Assembly: GCA_963782965.1 (NCBI GenBank)
Contig: CAWALV010000002.1
Span: 310,001 to 374,000 of the forward strand
DNA: 64,000 nucleotides
Reading direction: 5' to 3'
Origin: CAWALV01 sp963782965
Lineage (GTDB): Bacteria; Actinomycetota; Actinomycetes; Acidothermales; Acidothermaceae
The translations under genes and the position numbers were made by a program. Of the stretch, positions 24,745 through 33,520 are shown piece after piece (position 1 is the stretch's first letter; the number at the start of each line of letters is the position of its first letter). The notes under the pieces are model-generated. The model was not told the DNA's origin, did no database searches, and saw nothing but the letters and a program-made list of their open reading frames with translations.

Positions 24745-25578
24745 TCAGCGGCGCATGATGGCTTTGTAGCCGTTCCAGATGCCGCCGGCGACGACGGCGA
24801 CGCCAACCAGGACGAATAGCCACATGAACGGATTCGAACCAGCGGCGCTACTGGCAATGTCGGCGTGCGATGGATTGGCCGGGTCGAAACGCACCGTGAC
24901 GTTCTTGCCCGGGTACCAACCGCAGTAGCTGCTGCTCGCCACCCCGCCGGGTGCGACTGCCTCGTACGTCCGACCGTTGACCGCGAACTGTGCTACGGGT
25001 GAACAGGTGGTCCCGGAATTGCTGCTGACGCCATGACCGATCGAAGTGACTGTGCCGGTCGCTTTCGAGCTGAGCGACGACGGGATCGAGGTTGAGTGGA
25101 TGATGAACAGAGGGATGCCGGCAAAGATCAGGCCGAAGATGACCAGAAAGACTGCCGAGCCGAGGCTGGACACCCGACCCGACGACCCGCCGATCGATCC
25201 CGCGGCGCCGGTCAGTGTGCCGGCAAAACCGCCGCGTCCAGAGCCGCCGCCGGTAAAGCCGCCGCCTCCAAAGCCGCCGCCTCCAAAGCCGCCGCCTCCA
25301 AAGTTGCCGTTGCCGATGCCCCCGTTCGCCATGCCGTAGGTCGACCCGGCGCCACCGAATACGGGCGGCCCGTTCACACCGCTGGCCGACCCGCCGTAAG
25401 CCGCGGTAGCCACAGCTGCGGCCGGCGCTACCGCCGCTGCCGCGGGTACCGCCGTAGCCGGAGCCGGCGCGGGTTGGGCGGGAGCCGGCTGCGTGTACGC
25501 CGTCCAGGCGTTGCCGTCGAACCAGCGCAACATGCCTGGCGCATTCGGGTCGGTGTACCAGCCGGCGACTGCGCTCAC
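24745..25578 (-). CDS. Membrane protein with DUF2510 and DUF3592 domains
   Basis: A 277-aa protein. GTG 25578 is set by GGAGAAG just upstream. It opens with a DUF2510 module (AGWYTDPNAPGMLRWFDGNAWT), then an Ala/Pro-rich linker and a Gly-rich run of GGGGF repeats encoded by 15-bp DNA repeats. A hydrophobic helix (AVFLVIFGLIFAGIPLFII) leads into a DUF3592 domain (GTVTSIGHGVSSNSG...PVAQFAVNGRTYEA...YPGKNVTVRFDPANPS) and a final helix (MWLFVLVGVAVVAGGIW). DUF2510-DUF3592 proteins are membrane proteins of unknown function common in actinobacteria. Confidence 0.85.
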   Translation of the reverse strand: MSAVAGWYTDPNAPGMLRWFDGNAWTAYTQPAPAQPAPAPATAVPAAAAVAPAAAVATAAYGGSASGVNGPPVFGGAGSTYGMANGGIGNGNFGGGGFGGGGFGGGGFTGGGSGRGGFAGTLTGAAGSIGGSSGRVSSLGSAVFLVIFGLIFAGIPLFIIHSTSIPSSLSSKATGTVTSIGHGVSSNSGTTCSPVAQFAVNGRTYEAVAPGGVASSSYCGWYPGKNVTVRFDPANPSHADIASSAAGSNPFMWLFVLVGVAVVAGGIWNGYKAIMRR

Positions 25579-25706
25579 GGTGGGCTTCTCCTGAGATATC
25601 AAGGCAGACGTCAATATCAGGGCAACAGGAACGCCTTGAAGATGTGTCGGGCGGCCGGCAGAGCGGCTTGAGCGGTCTGTCTCAGGGCAGGTCAGCAGGC
25701 CAGCGG

Positions 25707-26816
25707 CTAGCCGAGAAGGCCTATCGTGGCGAGGAAGCTCCACACCAGCTGTGCGCCCGAGGGCGTCTGCTTGTCGCCGTAGGGCCACAGGTGCGCGATG
25801 CCGTGATAGGTAGCCAACTGAATCGGCTGGCCGGAGGAACACGTCGTCCAGGTCTGGACCTCGACGTGACCGCTCGCCGCCTCCTTTTCGGCGCCCGGGC
25901 AGCCATTGCGCACCCGCCACTTTGCGATTTGCGCGGCGACGGTCGGTTCGGTGAACCCGTTGCTCGAGTGCACTGGATCGCCAGGGCCGTACGCAACCTC
26001 GGGATCGTCGGAGCTGGCCATCTGCAGCAGCGCCAGGGGCGGGCCGTCCGGGCACGTCGTATCGGGCACTGCGCTCACCACCACGAGGGCGTCCATCAGT
26101 GTCGGCTGCCGGCACCCGACGTCGTACGCCATCCGGCCGCCGTTGCTGTAACCGAGCAGGACGACGCCGTTGCCCATCACCTCGGGGCGCTCTTGCACCT
26201 GTTGTAAGACGGTGCTCACGAACGCGACGTCGGCGACACCGGCCTGGAAGGCGCCGCCGCAGCAGTTTCCGGCGTTCCACGAACGCTGGTACCCGACCGG
26301 ATAGACGAGGATCAGCTGGCCTGCATCGACTCGCGGGAGCAGCCCCGTGCGCTGCTCCTCGTCAGACACCGGTGCGTTGATGCCCGAGAGGACGACGACC
26401 GCCGGCAGCGGCGCGGTGAGTTGCGTCCGCGGCTCGATCACGTCGTACGCGCGGTGCATCGGCCCGATGTCGACGTGCACGGTCTGTTCGAGCGCCTTCG
26501 CATCGATCGGTAGCGGCGTTCCCGCCGGCGCAGGCATCGAGCCGGACGACGGCGGGGCCGGCGAACCAGCGGGTGAGGAACTGATGGGTGACGAACTAGT
26601 GGCCGATGTAGCCGAAGGCAACGCTGTCGGAGCAGAGCCGCTCACACCGGCGGCGGAGTGCTGCGTGGTGGCGGCGGCTGCCCCGTCGGGAGACCCACCG
26701 GCCGCCTGGCTGGTGGCCGGCACGCTCTGGCAGCCGCCGAGCGCCACCCCGCACACCACCGCGGCCACGCCCACCAGGCGAGACCTCTTCGCCGGGTCGA
26801 AGATGAAGCAGGTCAA
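25707..26816 (-). CDS. LpqC-like alpha/beta-hydrolase lipoprotein (PHB-depolymerase/feruloyl-esterase type)
   Basis: A 369-aa protein starting at TTG 26816, overlapping the VOC gene stop by four bases. The signal ends VALGGC (lipobox). The hydrolase domain has VVVLSGINAPVSDEEQRTGL, LVYPVGYQRSWNAGNCCGG and the nucleophile motif LLGYSNGGRMAYD, with a late His in GIAHLWPYG. Family members hydrolyse polyhydroxyalkanoate or aryl esters outside the cell. A paralogue lies at 31082-32302. The usual oxyanion HGC segment reads SGIN here, a deviation from the paralogue (HGHG). Confidence 0.85.
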   Translation of the reverse strand: MTCFIFDPAKRSRLVGVAAVVCGVALGGCQSVPATSQAAGGSPDGAAAATTQHSAAGVSGSAPTALPSATSATSSSPISSSPAGSPAPPSSGSMPAPAGTPLPIDAKALEQTVHVDIGPMHRAYDVIEPRTQLTAPLPAVVVLSGINAPVSDEEQRTGLLPRVDAGQLILVYPVGYQRSWNAGNCCGGAFQAGVADVAFVSTVLQQVQERPEVMGNGVVLLGYSNGGRMAYDVGCRQPTLMDALVVVSAVPDTTCPDGPPLALLQMASSDDPEVAYGPGDPVHSSNGFTEPTVAAQIAKWRVRNGCPGAEKEAASGHVEVQTWTTCSSGQPIQLATYHGIAHLWPYGDKQTPSGAQLVWSFLATIGLLG

Positions 26817-27211
26817 TACATCATCCGCGGATCGTTGTAGTGCTTGAACTCGAGCAGGTTGTTCGACGGGTCGCGCAACACGAACGAGCGGTGCTCTTCG
26901 GCCAACGACTCGAAACGAACGAACGGCTCCGCGAACATCGGCAGTTCGCGGTTGCGCACCAGCTTGAGCAGCGCTTCGAAGTCGTCGACCCCGCGAAACG
27001 TCACGCCGAAGTGGCGCGGATACATCTGCGGGTCGCGCTCCCAGTTGTCCGAGAGGTGGCAGACGAGCTGGTCACCGAAGAAGTCCACGGTGATCCGGTC
27101 GTCGTACCGGCGCGCGAGCTTGCAACCCAGGCCGCTGACGTAGAACGCCTGGGCGGCGTCCAAATCATGCGTCGGGATAGCCAAGTGGAAGACGTCTGTC
27201 GCCGTCCGCAT
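26813..27211 (-). CDS. VOC-superfamily (glyoxalase/dioxygenase fold) protein
   Basis: A 132-aa protein with the two beta-alpha-beta-beta-beta halves of the VOC fold: FHLAIPTHDLDAAQAFYVSGLGCKLARRYDDRITVDFFGDQL, then HFGVTFRGVDDFEALLKLV and FVLRDPSNNLLEFKHY. Metal-site candidates are His9, the His that opens the second half (PRHFGVTF) and the Glu near the end (LLEFKHY). It shares four bases with the esterase gene and lies 36 bp downstream of the ComA-like gene, so the three are probably one transcript. Substrate unknown. Confidence 0.85.
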   Translation of the reverse strand: MRTATDVFHLAIPTHDLDAAQAFYVSGLGCKLARRYDDRITVDFFGDQLVCHLSDNWERDPQMYPRHFGVTFRGVDDFEALLKLVRNRELPMFAEPFVRFESLAEEHRSFVLRDPSNNLLEFKHYNDPRMMY

Positions 27212-27247
27212 CGATTGACCTCGCAGGAGTCAGTGACCTCGCAAGGA

Positions 27248-28021
27248 TCAGTGCGCGAGGAAGAAGGTGTCAGCTCGAAGTCCGAGCCGCATCGTCTCGA
27301 CGTTCACGATCGCCTCGGCGGCAATGTTGCCGAGGTTCACGTTCGCCCCGAGCTTGTCGACCAGGTACGTCTGCAGCTCCCGGGTGGGAGCCTCGAAGAG
27401 CAGGCGACCCGGGTCCACCGAGGTCGTCAGCCGGTCGAGAACCTCGGTACGCGGCTTGCCGTCGGAGCCTCCGATTCCGGAACGCCCCGACTCCCGGGCT
27501 TCGAGGATCACCATCCGCGCGCCCGCGTCGAGGTCACACCGCACCTGACGAACCCACTCGGTCGGTGACAACGCGGCGGAGCGGGCCGGGTCCTTCGCGC
27601 CGACCTCCGCCAGCACGTCGAAGTCGCGCGCGAGCTGTTCGATGTACACGCGCTTTTGCTCCGGTGTCATCGGCAGCGTGCCGTTGGAGACCTCGACGAA
27701 GCGGCAGCCGTGGGCGTTCGCGAACGAACGGAACGCGTCAAAGCGCTGCTGCAAGACGTACTTCTCGAAGAGGGTGCCGCCGAAGAAGTAGTCGATCCCG
27801 TAGGAGCGCAACATCGAGAGCTTGCGGCCGAGGTCGGCGGTGACAACGCTCGTCCCCCAGCCGAGCTTGACCAGGTCGATGAGACCCGCGTGGCTCGCGA
27901 GTATGTCGTCGAGGTGGCGCGTGGGCATGCCCGTATCGATCACCATCGTCAGCCCTCGCTGACGTGGTTTGCTGTCGCGGGGCGGCAAGGACAGAGCCGT
28001 CCCCGGCATCGTCAAGGACAT
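27248..28021 (-). CDS. comA: Phosphosulfolactate synthase-like protein (ComA family)
   Basis: A 257-aa TIM-barrel protein. ATG 28021 has GGAGG upstream; the frame opens at 28099. Family landmarks: GLTMVIDTGMPTRHLDDIL, DLVKLGWGTSVVTADLGRKL, GIDYFFGGTLFEKYVLQQ, FVEVSNGTLPM, VGAKDPARSAALSPTEWV, MVILEARESGRSGIGGSDG and GANVNLGNIAAEAIVNVETMRLGLRADT. ComA adds sulfite to phosphoenolpyruvate to give phosphosulfolactate, the first step to coenzyme M or sulfolactate. No ComB or ComC homologue is visible in the window, so the end product is open. Likely first gene of an operon with the VOC and esterase genes. Confidence 0.88.
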   Translation of the reverse strand: MSLTMPGTALSLPPRDSKPRQRGLTMVIDTGMPTRHLDDILASHAGLIDLVKLGWGTSVVTADLGRKLSMLRSYGIDYFFGGTLFEKYVLQQRFDAFRSFANAHGCRFVEVSNGTLPMTPEQKRVYIEQLARDFDVLAEVGAKDPARSAALSPTEWVRQVRCDLDAGARMVILEARESGRSGIGGSDGKPRTEVLDRLTTSVDPGRLLFEAPTRELQTYLVDKLGANVNLGNIAAEAIVNVETMRLGLRADTFFLAH

Positions 28022-28280
28022 CGAAGCCTCCAGTCGAGCGGATCGCGAAAGCGGCGCTCTGGGTGATCGCGTGAGCGTGCGAACATGCCAACTGATCACC
28101 TAGAAGCTGCGCGCCAAACCTCTGGATACCCGCACATCGGGCTGGTAAGGCCCTGAGAACCCTCCCGGATTTGCAAACAAGATCGCGCCCCGCGGGTTGC
28201 CAGGGCGATCTGAGGGAATTCCCAGCGTGGCGTGAGGCGGACGGGATAAGTACCTGGCTACGGCTGACCTCGGAGGAGGC

Positions 28281-29744
28281 GTGGTGGATCTTGCGGGGCA
28301 GCTCGACGCTGCCGCCGAGCGCGCCCCTGACCGGATCTTCCTGATCGACGCGACCGGCACCGGCCCGCCTTGTCGGTACACCCTGGGCGACGTCGCGTCG
28401 CTCGCCAGCACGCTGCGCGCGCAGCTGGCCGGCGAGGTGGCGGCCGGTGAGCCGATCGCCTTGGGCATCGCGCGGCCGGGCGACTACGCCGCGGTGTACG
28501 TCGCGCTGCTGGCGGCCGGCCAGACGATCGTTCCTGTCGCGCCGACCGCGCCCGAACGCGAGCTCGAACGGATCATGACAGCCGCCGGTGCGCGGCTCTT
28601 GATCGATGATCTTCCGGTCAACAGGCCCGACGCCGTCCGCCTCCGCCACCGGGCCGCATCCGACCAGCGACGCGGCATGGCGCCCGGCGTCGTCATGTTC
28701 ACCAGCGGTACGACCGCCGCACCCAAGGGCGTCAGCCTCGACGTCGACCAGCTGTGGCACAACGCGGGCGCGGTCGTCGCCGCGCACGAGTTCGGGCCGG
28801 ACGACGTCGGCTTGTGCCCGCTCCCGCTCTGGCATATCAACGCGCAGGTGATCGGGGTGCTGGCGGCGCTGCGGGCCGGGGCGGCGCTCGTCCTCGACCA
28901 GGGGTTCCACCGCAGCACCTTCTGGCGGTTGGCTCACGAACACCAGGTGACGTGGGCGAACGCCGCACCCGCCGTGGTCCATCTGCTCGGGACGGACGAC
29001 GACGTGACGCACGTCGCTCCGGCGTCGATGCGCTTCGTGCGGTCGGCCTCCGCGCCACTTCCGATCGTGGCGCGCGAACGGTTCGAGCGGCGTTTCGGCG
29101 TGCCGGTGATCGAGAGCTACGGGATGACCGAAGCGGCGGGGATGATCACCGTCAACTCACTCGACCGGCCGCGTAAGCCGGGCTCGGCCGGGCGCCCGGC
29201 GGGCGTCGACGTGAGAGTCGTCGGCGCCGACGCCATGCCGGCGCCTCCGGGCCAGGCCGGCAGCGTGCAGATCAAGGGCGCGTCGGTAATCACCGCCTAT
29301 CTCGCGGACGTCGACGCCGACCGTTTAGACGATGGGTGGCTCGTGACGGGCGACCTCGGCTATTTCGACCACGACGGTGACCTGTTCCTGCTCGGCCGGG
29401 CCGACGACGTCATCAATCGCGGCGGCGAAATGGTGCATCCGCGCGAGGTCGAAGAAGTGCTGCTCACGCACCCGCAGGTCTCTGCCGCCGCAGTGGTCGG
29501 CGTGCCCGACGAGAAGCTCGGTGAGCGCGTCGTCGCCCTCGTCATCGCGAACGGCGATGCGAGCGATGCAACGCTCACCCCTTCGACCCAGGCCCTGAAG
29601 GCCGACCTGGACGCCGCGTGCCGGCGCGAGCTGTCGGCATACAAGTGCCCGTCGGAGTTTCGCCTCGTCGAGGAGCTGCCGATCGGCGCGACCGGCAAGA
29701 TCCGTCACCGCCAGGCGCGCCTGCTGGCCGGCGTCCCGTCATGA
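28281..29744 (+). CDS. AMP-dependent acyl-CoA synthetase/ligase
   Basis: A 487-aa adenylate-forming enzyme with GGAGGAGG ahead of GTG 28281. Motifs: P-loop-like MFTSGTTAAPKGV, YGMTEAAGMI, DGWLVTGDLGYFD, GRADDVINRGGEMVHPREVEEVL and the C-terminal lysine segment PIGATGKIRH. It is slightly shorter than typical fatty acyl-CoA ligases. The substrate cannot be deduced. Divergent from the ComA-like gene (259-bp shared control region) and translationally coupled to the next acyltransferase gene. Confidence 0.88.
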   Translation: MVDLAGQLDAAAERAPDRIFLIDATGTGPPCRYTLGDVASLASTLRAQLAGEVAAGEPIALGIARPGDYAAVYVALLAAGQTIVPVAPTAPERELERIMTAAGARLLIDDLPVNRPDAVRLRHRAASDQRRGMAPGVVMFTSGTTAAPKGVSLDVDQLWHNAGAVVAAHEFGPDDVGLCPLPLWHINAQVIGVLAALRAGAALVLDQGFHRSTFWRLAHEHQVTWANAAPAVVHLLGTDDDVTHVAPASMRFVRSASAPLPIVARERFERRFGVPVIESYGMTEAAGMITVNSLDRPRKPGSAGRPAGVDVRVVGADAMPAPPGQAGSVQIKGASVITAYLADVDADRLDDGWLVTGDLGYFDHDGDLFLLGRADDVINRGGEMVHPREVEEVLLTHPQVSAAAVVGVPDEKLGERVVALVIANGDASDATLTPSTQALKADLDAACRRELSAYKCPSEFRLVEELPIGATGKIRHRQARLLAGVPS

Positions 29745-30928
29745 GCGCACCGGCCTCCGTGACGCATGCCGGCCCAGACGCCGGCGAGCAGGCCGCGAAC
29801 GGCACGCAGCGGCGCAGGCGTCATCTGTACGAGCTCGACGTCGTGCGTGGCGTGACGATGGTCGGCGTCGTCGGCGTCCATTCGCTCAGCTTCACGACGA
29901 ACCCGACGAGCTGGTCGGCCGGCGCGTTCACGATCATGCTGCACTTCACCAGAGAGTCGTTCTTCATGCTGATGGGGTTCGTCCTCGTCTTCGCGCGGCG
30001 TGATCACCCGACGACGTGGGGAGCGTTCTGGCGCAAGCGGTTCCCGCTCGTCGCCGTTCCTTACGTCGCGTGGAGTGCGATCTACGTCTACTGGCCGGGC
30101 GGTGGATGGAAGAGCCCGTGGCACGCGCTGCACTCGCTCGAACACGCGCTGATCAACGGGACGGCTTGGTACCACCTGTACTTCTTGCTGGTGACGCTGC
30201 AGATCTACTTGCTGTTCCCGCTCATCATCTGGCTCGTGCGGGTCACGCGGCGCCATCACGTCGCGGTCGTGGTGACGAGCCTCGCCGTACAGCTGGTGGC
30301 CATGGGGCTCGCGCAGTACGGGCCGACATCACGCGGAGCCGTCGGGGGCTGGTTCTGGGCGCACAGCGACTCGCTCGTGATCAGCTATCAGTTCTACGTC
30401 GTGGCCGGAGCAGTCGCCGGCTGGCATGCCGACGACCTGGTGGGCTGGTTTGCGGCACACCGCAAGCGGGTGCTGCTCGCCGCGGCGGGCGCCGCAGTGA
30501 TCACCCAACTCTGGTTCTTCGCCCAGCTGTGGTCGGGAGAGTCGGTGCGGCATGCCTACGCGGTGTTCCAACCGGCCGAGGTGATCTGGAGCATCGCCGC
30601 GATTGCGCTGCTCGTCGTCGCGGGCACCTGGTGGGCGGATCGGCGACGCGCGGGCCGGACCGGCCCTGCGATCCCCATCTTGTCGCGGTACAGCTTCGGC
30701 ATGTTCCTCGTGCACCCGCTGGTGCTGTATTGGCTGATCCGCTTCGGCTACGTCGGGACGCTTCGCGGTTGGCTGCCTGATCTCGTCACCTATCTGATCG
30801 TGTATCCGACCGTCGTCACCATCGCGCTCGCGCTCGCCGCCGTAGCAAGCCGTACCCCTGTCAGCATGCCGTTGACAGGACGGCCTCGAGTGCGGCCGCG
30901 CCGCACTCCGGTCGGCTCCGAAGCCTGA
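29741..30928 (+). CDS. Acyltransferase-3 family integral membrane protein
   Basis: A 395-aa protein starting at the ATG that overlaps the ligase stop (ATGA). It has about ten transmembrane helices and the acyltransferase-3 opening LYELDVVRGVTMVGVVGVHSLSFT, with the conserved ELDVVRG and downstream His, then KRFPLVAVPYVAWSAIYVYW and WYHLYFLLVTLQIYLLFPLI. Such enzymes O-acylate glycans or secondary metabolites across the membrane. Coupling to an acyl-CoA ligase suggests the ligase supplies its acyl donor; this is inference. Confidence 0.87.
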   Translation: MSAPASVTHAGPDAGEQAANGTQRRRRHLYELDVVRGVTMVGVVGVHSLSFTTNPTSWSAGAFTIMLHFTRESFFMLMGFVLVFARRDHPTTWGAFWRKRFPLVAVPYVAWSAIYVYWPGGGWKSPWHALHSLEHALINGTAWYHLYFLLVTLQIYLLFPLIIWLVRVTRRHHVAVVVTSLAVQLVAMGLAQYGPTSRGAVGGWFWAHSDSLVISYQFYVVAGAVAGWHADDLVGWFAAHRKRVLLAAAGAAVITQLWFFAQLWSGESVRHAYAVFQPAEVIWSIAAIALLVVAGTWWADRRRAGRTGPAIPILSRYSFGMFLVHPLVLYWLIRFGYVGTLRGWLPDLVTYLIVYPTVVTIALALAAVASRTPVSMPLTGRPRVRPRRTPVGSEA

Positions 30929-31081
30929 TCGCACGTGCCCGCCGGGCGGCGTCCGCGTTAGTTCCTTATAACCAAATGTGCGAGAGGAACCCACCCGGCC
31001 CGCACTCGTTTGCTGTCATGAACGGGTGCCGCGCCGGATTGGTGTCGGTACCGGGGATCTCACACATCGAAGCGGAACACC

Positions 31082-32302
31082 ATGCGCGGCTACCTGCGCC
31101 GGTTCAGTGCCGGACGCCCCAAGGTCGTTGTGGCGTTCCTGTCGTTGCTTGTCTTCGTTGTGGGGTCGGCGGCAACCTGGACGGTCATCAGCCGATCCGG
31201 CCGGCAACAGTCCGGGCACGGGTCCGCTGTACAGCGGGTCGCCGCCGTGGCGCCTCGCGGACCGTCGACCCCGGTCGCGCGCGGTGGCATCGAGCCACGG
31301 CCGCCGAGTGACCGGCCGATCGCCAAGGTGAGCGGCGCCCCGGCAACCGGTTCGCCGCCTGCACCTTCGCCGCCTGCGCCTTCGTCGGTACACCCCACGC
31401 CGGGGACGCCGCGTGCCACCGCGGCCTCGCATGCGCCCGCACCCGCACCGGCGGGGAAAGCTGCGCCTGCTCCCAAGCCGTCCCCGACATCGAAGCCACC
31501 GGACCCCGCCGGCCCAGCGCCGGCCCCGGTCGTTGGCGTGCGGTGGGTCGAGGGCTCCATGACGGTCGGCGGTCTCGATCGCGGCTGGTGGCTCGCTGTT
31601 CCCCAACACGCGGCGGCGCCGACGTTGCCCCTGCTCGTGGTGCTGCACGGGCACGGCGCCGTCCCGGCCGGCGAGGCGCAGCGCACCGGCCTCCTGCCGT
31701 TCGTCGCGGCCGGGCAAGCCATCGCCGTTTACCCGGCGGGCTACCAGAAGTCGTGGAACGCGGGCCGCTGCTGCGGCGCGGCGCACGCTGCCGGGGTCAA
31801 CGACATCGCGTTCCTTCAGCGGCTGATCACCCGGCTGGCCGGTAGAGCCGACGTCGACCCGGCGCAGGTCGACCTCGTGGGCTTCAGCAACGGCGGAAAG
31901 ATGGCGTTCGACCTGACCTGTTCCGGAGCCGTGCATCCGCACGCCATCGCGATCGCGGAAGCCGTTCCGACCAGCGATTGCTCGCATTCCCCGCCGGTGC
32001 CGCTCGTTCAGGTCAGCGGCGAACTCGATCCGATCGTGCCCTATCGCACGATCGACCCCAACCTGGCTCCCGGCGGCGTGCCGCTCGAGCCAGTGTTGAG
32101 CGAGGTCAGCCATTGGGCGGCGCGCAACGGGTGCGCGCCCACCCCCGCCGTCGCGGTCGAGCCGACTCGCCAGATCAGTACCTGGGCCGGGTGCTCTGCA
32201 CCCGTCGTCCTGCTCACGTATCCGACCGGCGTGCACATGTGGCAACCGAGCGCGACGCCGTTCCTGTGGAGCTTCCTGACCGGGTCGAACCAGCTCACCT
32301 GA
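31082..32302 (+). CDS. Secreted LpqC-like alpha/beta-hydrolase (paralogue of 25707-26816)
   Basis: A 406-aa protein with an N-terminal membrane helix (VVVAFLSLLVFVVGSAATW), a Pro/Ala-rich linker of about 100 residues (PAPSPPAPSS, APAPAPAGKAAPAPKP), then a hydrolase domain with VVLHGHGAVPAGEAQRTGL, AVYPAGYQKSWNAGRCCGA and LVGFSNGGKMAFDL (Ser nucleophile) and a late His (TGVHMWQP). It shares the SWNAGxCCG and SNGGxMA motifs with the lipoprotein at 25707. The oxyanion HGHG is intact here. Likely a wall-associated esterase. Confidence 0.86.
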   Translation: MRGYLRRFSAGRPKVVVAFLSLLVFVVGSAATWTVISRSGRQQSGHGSAVQRVAAVAPRGPSTPVARGGIEPRPPSDRPIAKVSGAPATGSPPAPSPPAPSSVHPTPGTPRATAASHAPAPAPAGKAAPAPKPSPTSKPPDPAGPAPAPVVGVRWVEGSMTVGGLDRGWWLAVPQHAAAPTLPLLVVLHGHGAVPAGEAQRTGLLPFVAAGQAIAVYPAGYQKSWNAGRCCGAAHAAGVNDIAFLQRLITRLAGRADVDPAQVDLVGFSNGGKMAFDLTCSGAVHPHAIAIAEAVPTSDCSHSPPVPLVQVSGELDPIVPYRTIDPNLAPGGVPLEPVLSEVSHWAARNGCAPTPAVAVEPTRQISTWAGCSAPVVLLTYPTGVHMWQPSATPFLWSFLTGSNQLT

Positions 32303-32422
32303 GCCGGCGCCGGCCCGGTGATCAGCTCGGGGCCCGCGTGTCAGCGCAATCGCCGTACGCAGCTGCGAAAGACTTCGGTGCAGCCGTCCTTCGTGGGCGT
32401 CCGAAAGGCAGGCGATCCGCGG

Positions 32423-33481
32423 GTGATCAAGTACCTCGGCTCCAAGCGGTTGCTGGTACCTGTCCTCGGTGAGATCGCGACCGCCGTCGGAGCGACCACG
32501 GCCGTCGACCTGTTCACCGGCACGACCCGGGTCGCGCAAGAGCTGAAACGACGCGGCCTGCACGTGACCGCCGTCGACACCGCGACGTACTCGGAGGTTC
32601 TTGCCCGCTGTTACATCGCGACCGATTCGACGGCGGTCGACAAGGACGAACTGATCGCAGCGCTCGATCGCCTCAACAAGGTGGCCGGCCGGCCAGGCTA
32701 CTTCACGACGACCTTCTGCGAGGAAGCGCGCTACTTCCAGCCGAAGAACGGCGCACGCATCGACGCCATTCGGCAGACTCTCGCGAACGAGTTCTCCGGT
32801 TCTGCCATCTTCCCGGTGTTGTTGACGGCGCTGCTGCTGGCCGCTGATCGGGTCGACTCCACGGCGGGGCTGCAGATGGCCTACCTGAAGCAGTGGTCGC
32901 CGCGATCGCACCACGACCTCGAGTTGCGGATGCCCGAACTCCTGCCCGGAGCAGGTCGAGCAGTGCGGGGTGACGCGTTGGAGTTGCTCGACACGCTGCC
33001 GGCGGTCGATCTGATGTATCTCGACCCGCCGTACAACCAGCACCGCTATTTCACGAACTACCACGTGTGGGAGACGTTGGTGCGCTGGGACGAGCCTGCG
33101 CACTACGGGGTTGCTCGCAAGCGGCTCGATGCACGCGAGCCGGGCACCCGCTCCCTGTTCAACAGCAGGCGAAGCATGCCCGAAGCCATGCGGCAAGCGA
33201 TCACCACGGCCAGAGCGAACACAGTGATCGTGTCGTACAACGACGAATCATGGGTCAGCCCGGAGGAAATCCTCGGTTGGCTGAAGGACGCCGGCCACGC
33301 CGCCGTCCAGCTCCTGTCGTTCGACTCCAAGCGTTACGTGGGAGCGCAGATCGGGGTGTACAACCCGTCGGGGCAGCGGGTCGGCGAGGTCTCGCACCTT
33401 CGCAACACCGAGTACCTGTTCGTTGCAGGTGCCGCGCGGCAGGTTGAGGCGGCAGTTGCAGCGGCGGTCGGGAAGCCTTAA
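32423..33481 (+). CDS. DNA adenine methylase (D12 class N6 methyltransferase)
   Basis: A 352-aa protein from GTG 32423, chosen because the D12 family begins with IKYLGSKRLL; the frame is open to 32318. SAM-binding motif I is VDLFTGTTRVAQELKRRG, and catalytic motif IV is YLDPPYNQHRYF. The C-terminal part (VSYNDESWVSPEEILGWL) completes the fold. These enzymes methylate adenine N6 in a short site. No matching restriction gene is adjacent; the nearest nuclease genes are several kb away. It may be an orphan or regulatory methylase. Confidence 0.87.
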   Translation: MIKYLGSKRLLVPVLGEIATAVGATTAVDLFTGTTRVAQELKRRGLHVTAVDTATYSEVLARCYIATDSTAVDKDELIAALDRLNKVAGRPGYFTTTFCEEARYFQPKNGARIDAIRQTLANEFSGSAIFPVLLTALLLAADRVDSTAGLQMAYLKQWSPRSHHDLELRMPELLPGAGRAVRGDALELLDTLPAVDLMYLDPPYNQHRYFTNYHVWETLVRWDEPAHYGVARKRLDAREPGTRSLFNSRRSMPEAMRQAITTARANTVIVSYNDESWVSPEEILGWLKDAGHAAVQLLSFDSKRYVGAQIGVYNPSGQRVGEVSHLRNTEYLFVAGAARQVEAAVAAAVGKP

Positions 33482-33520
33482 CTTCGAGCGTCGCATCCGC
33501 ACGTCCGCGAGGAGGAGCAG

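Noticed and set aside
27738..29012. Long reverse-strand frame opposite the acyl-CoA ligase
   Set aside because: Antisense to the ligase and in a different frame from the ComA-like gene it partly overlaps; no recognisable domains.
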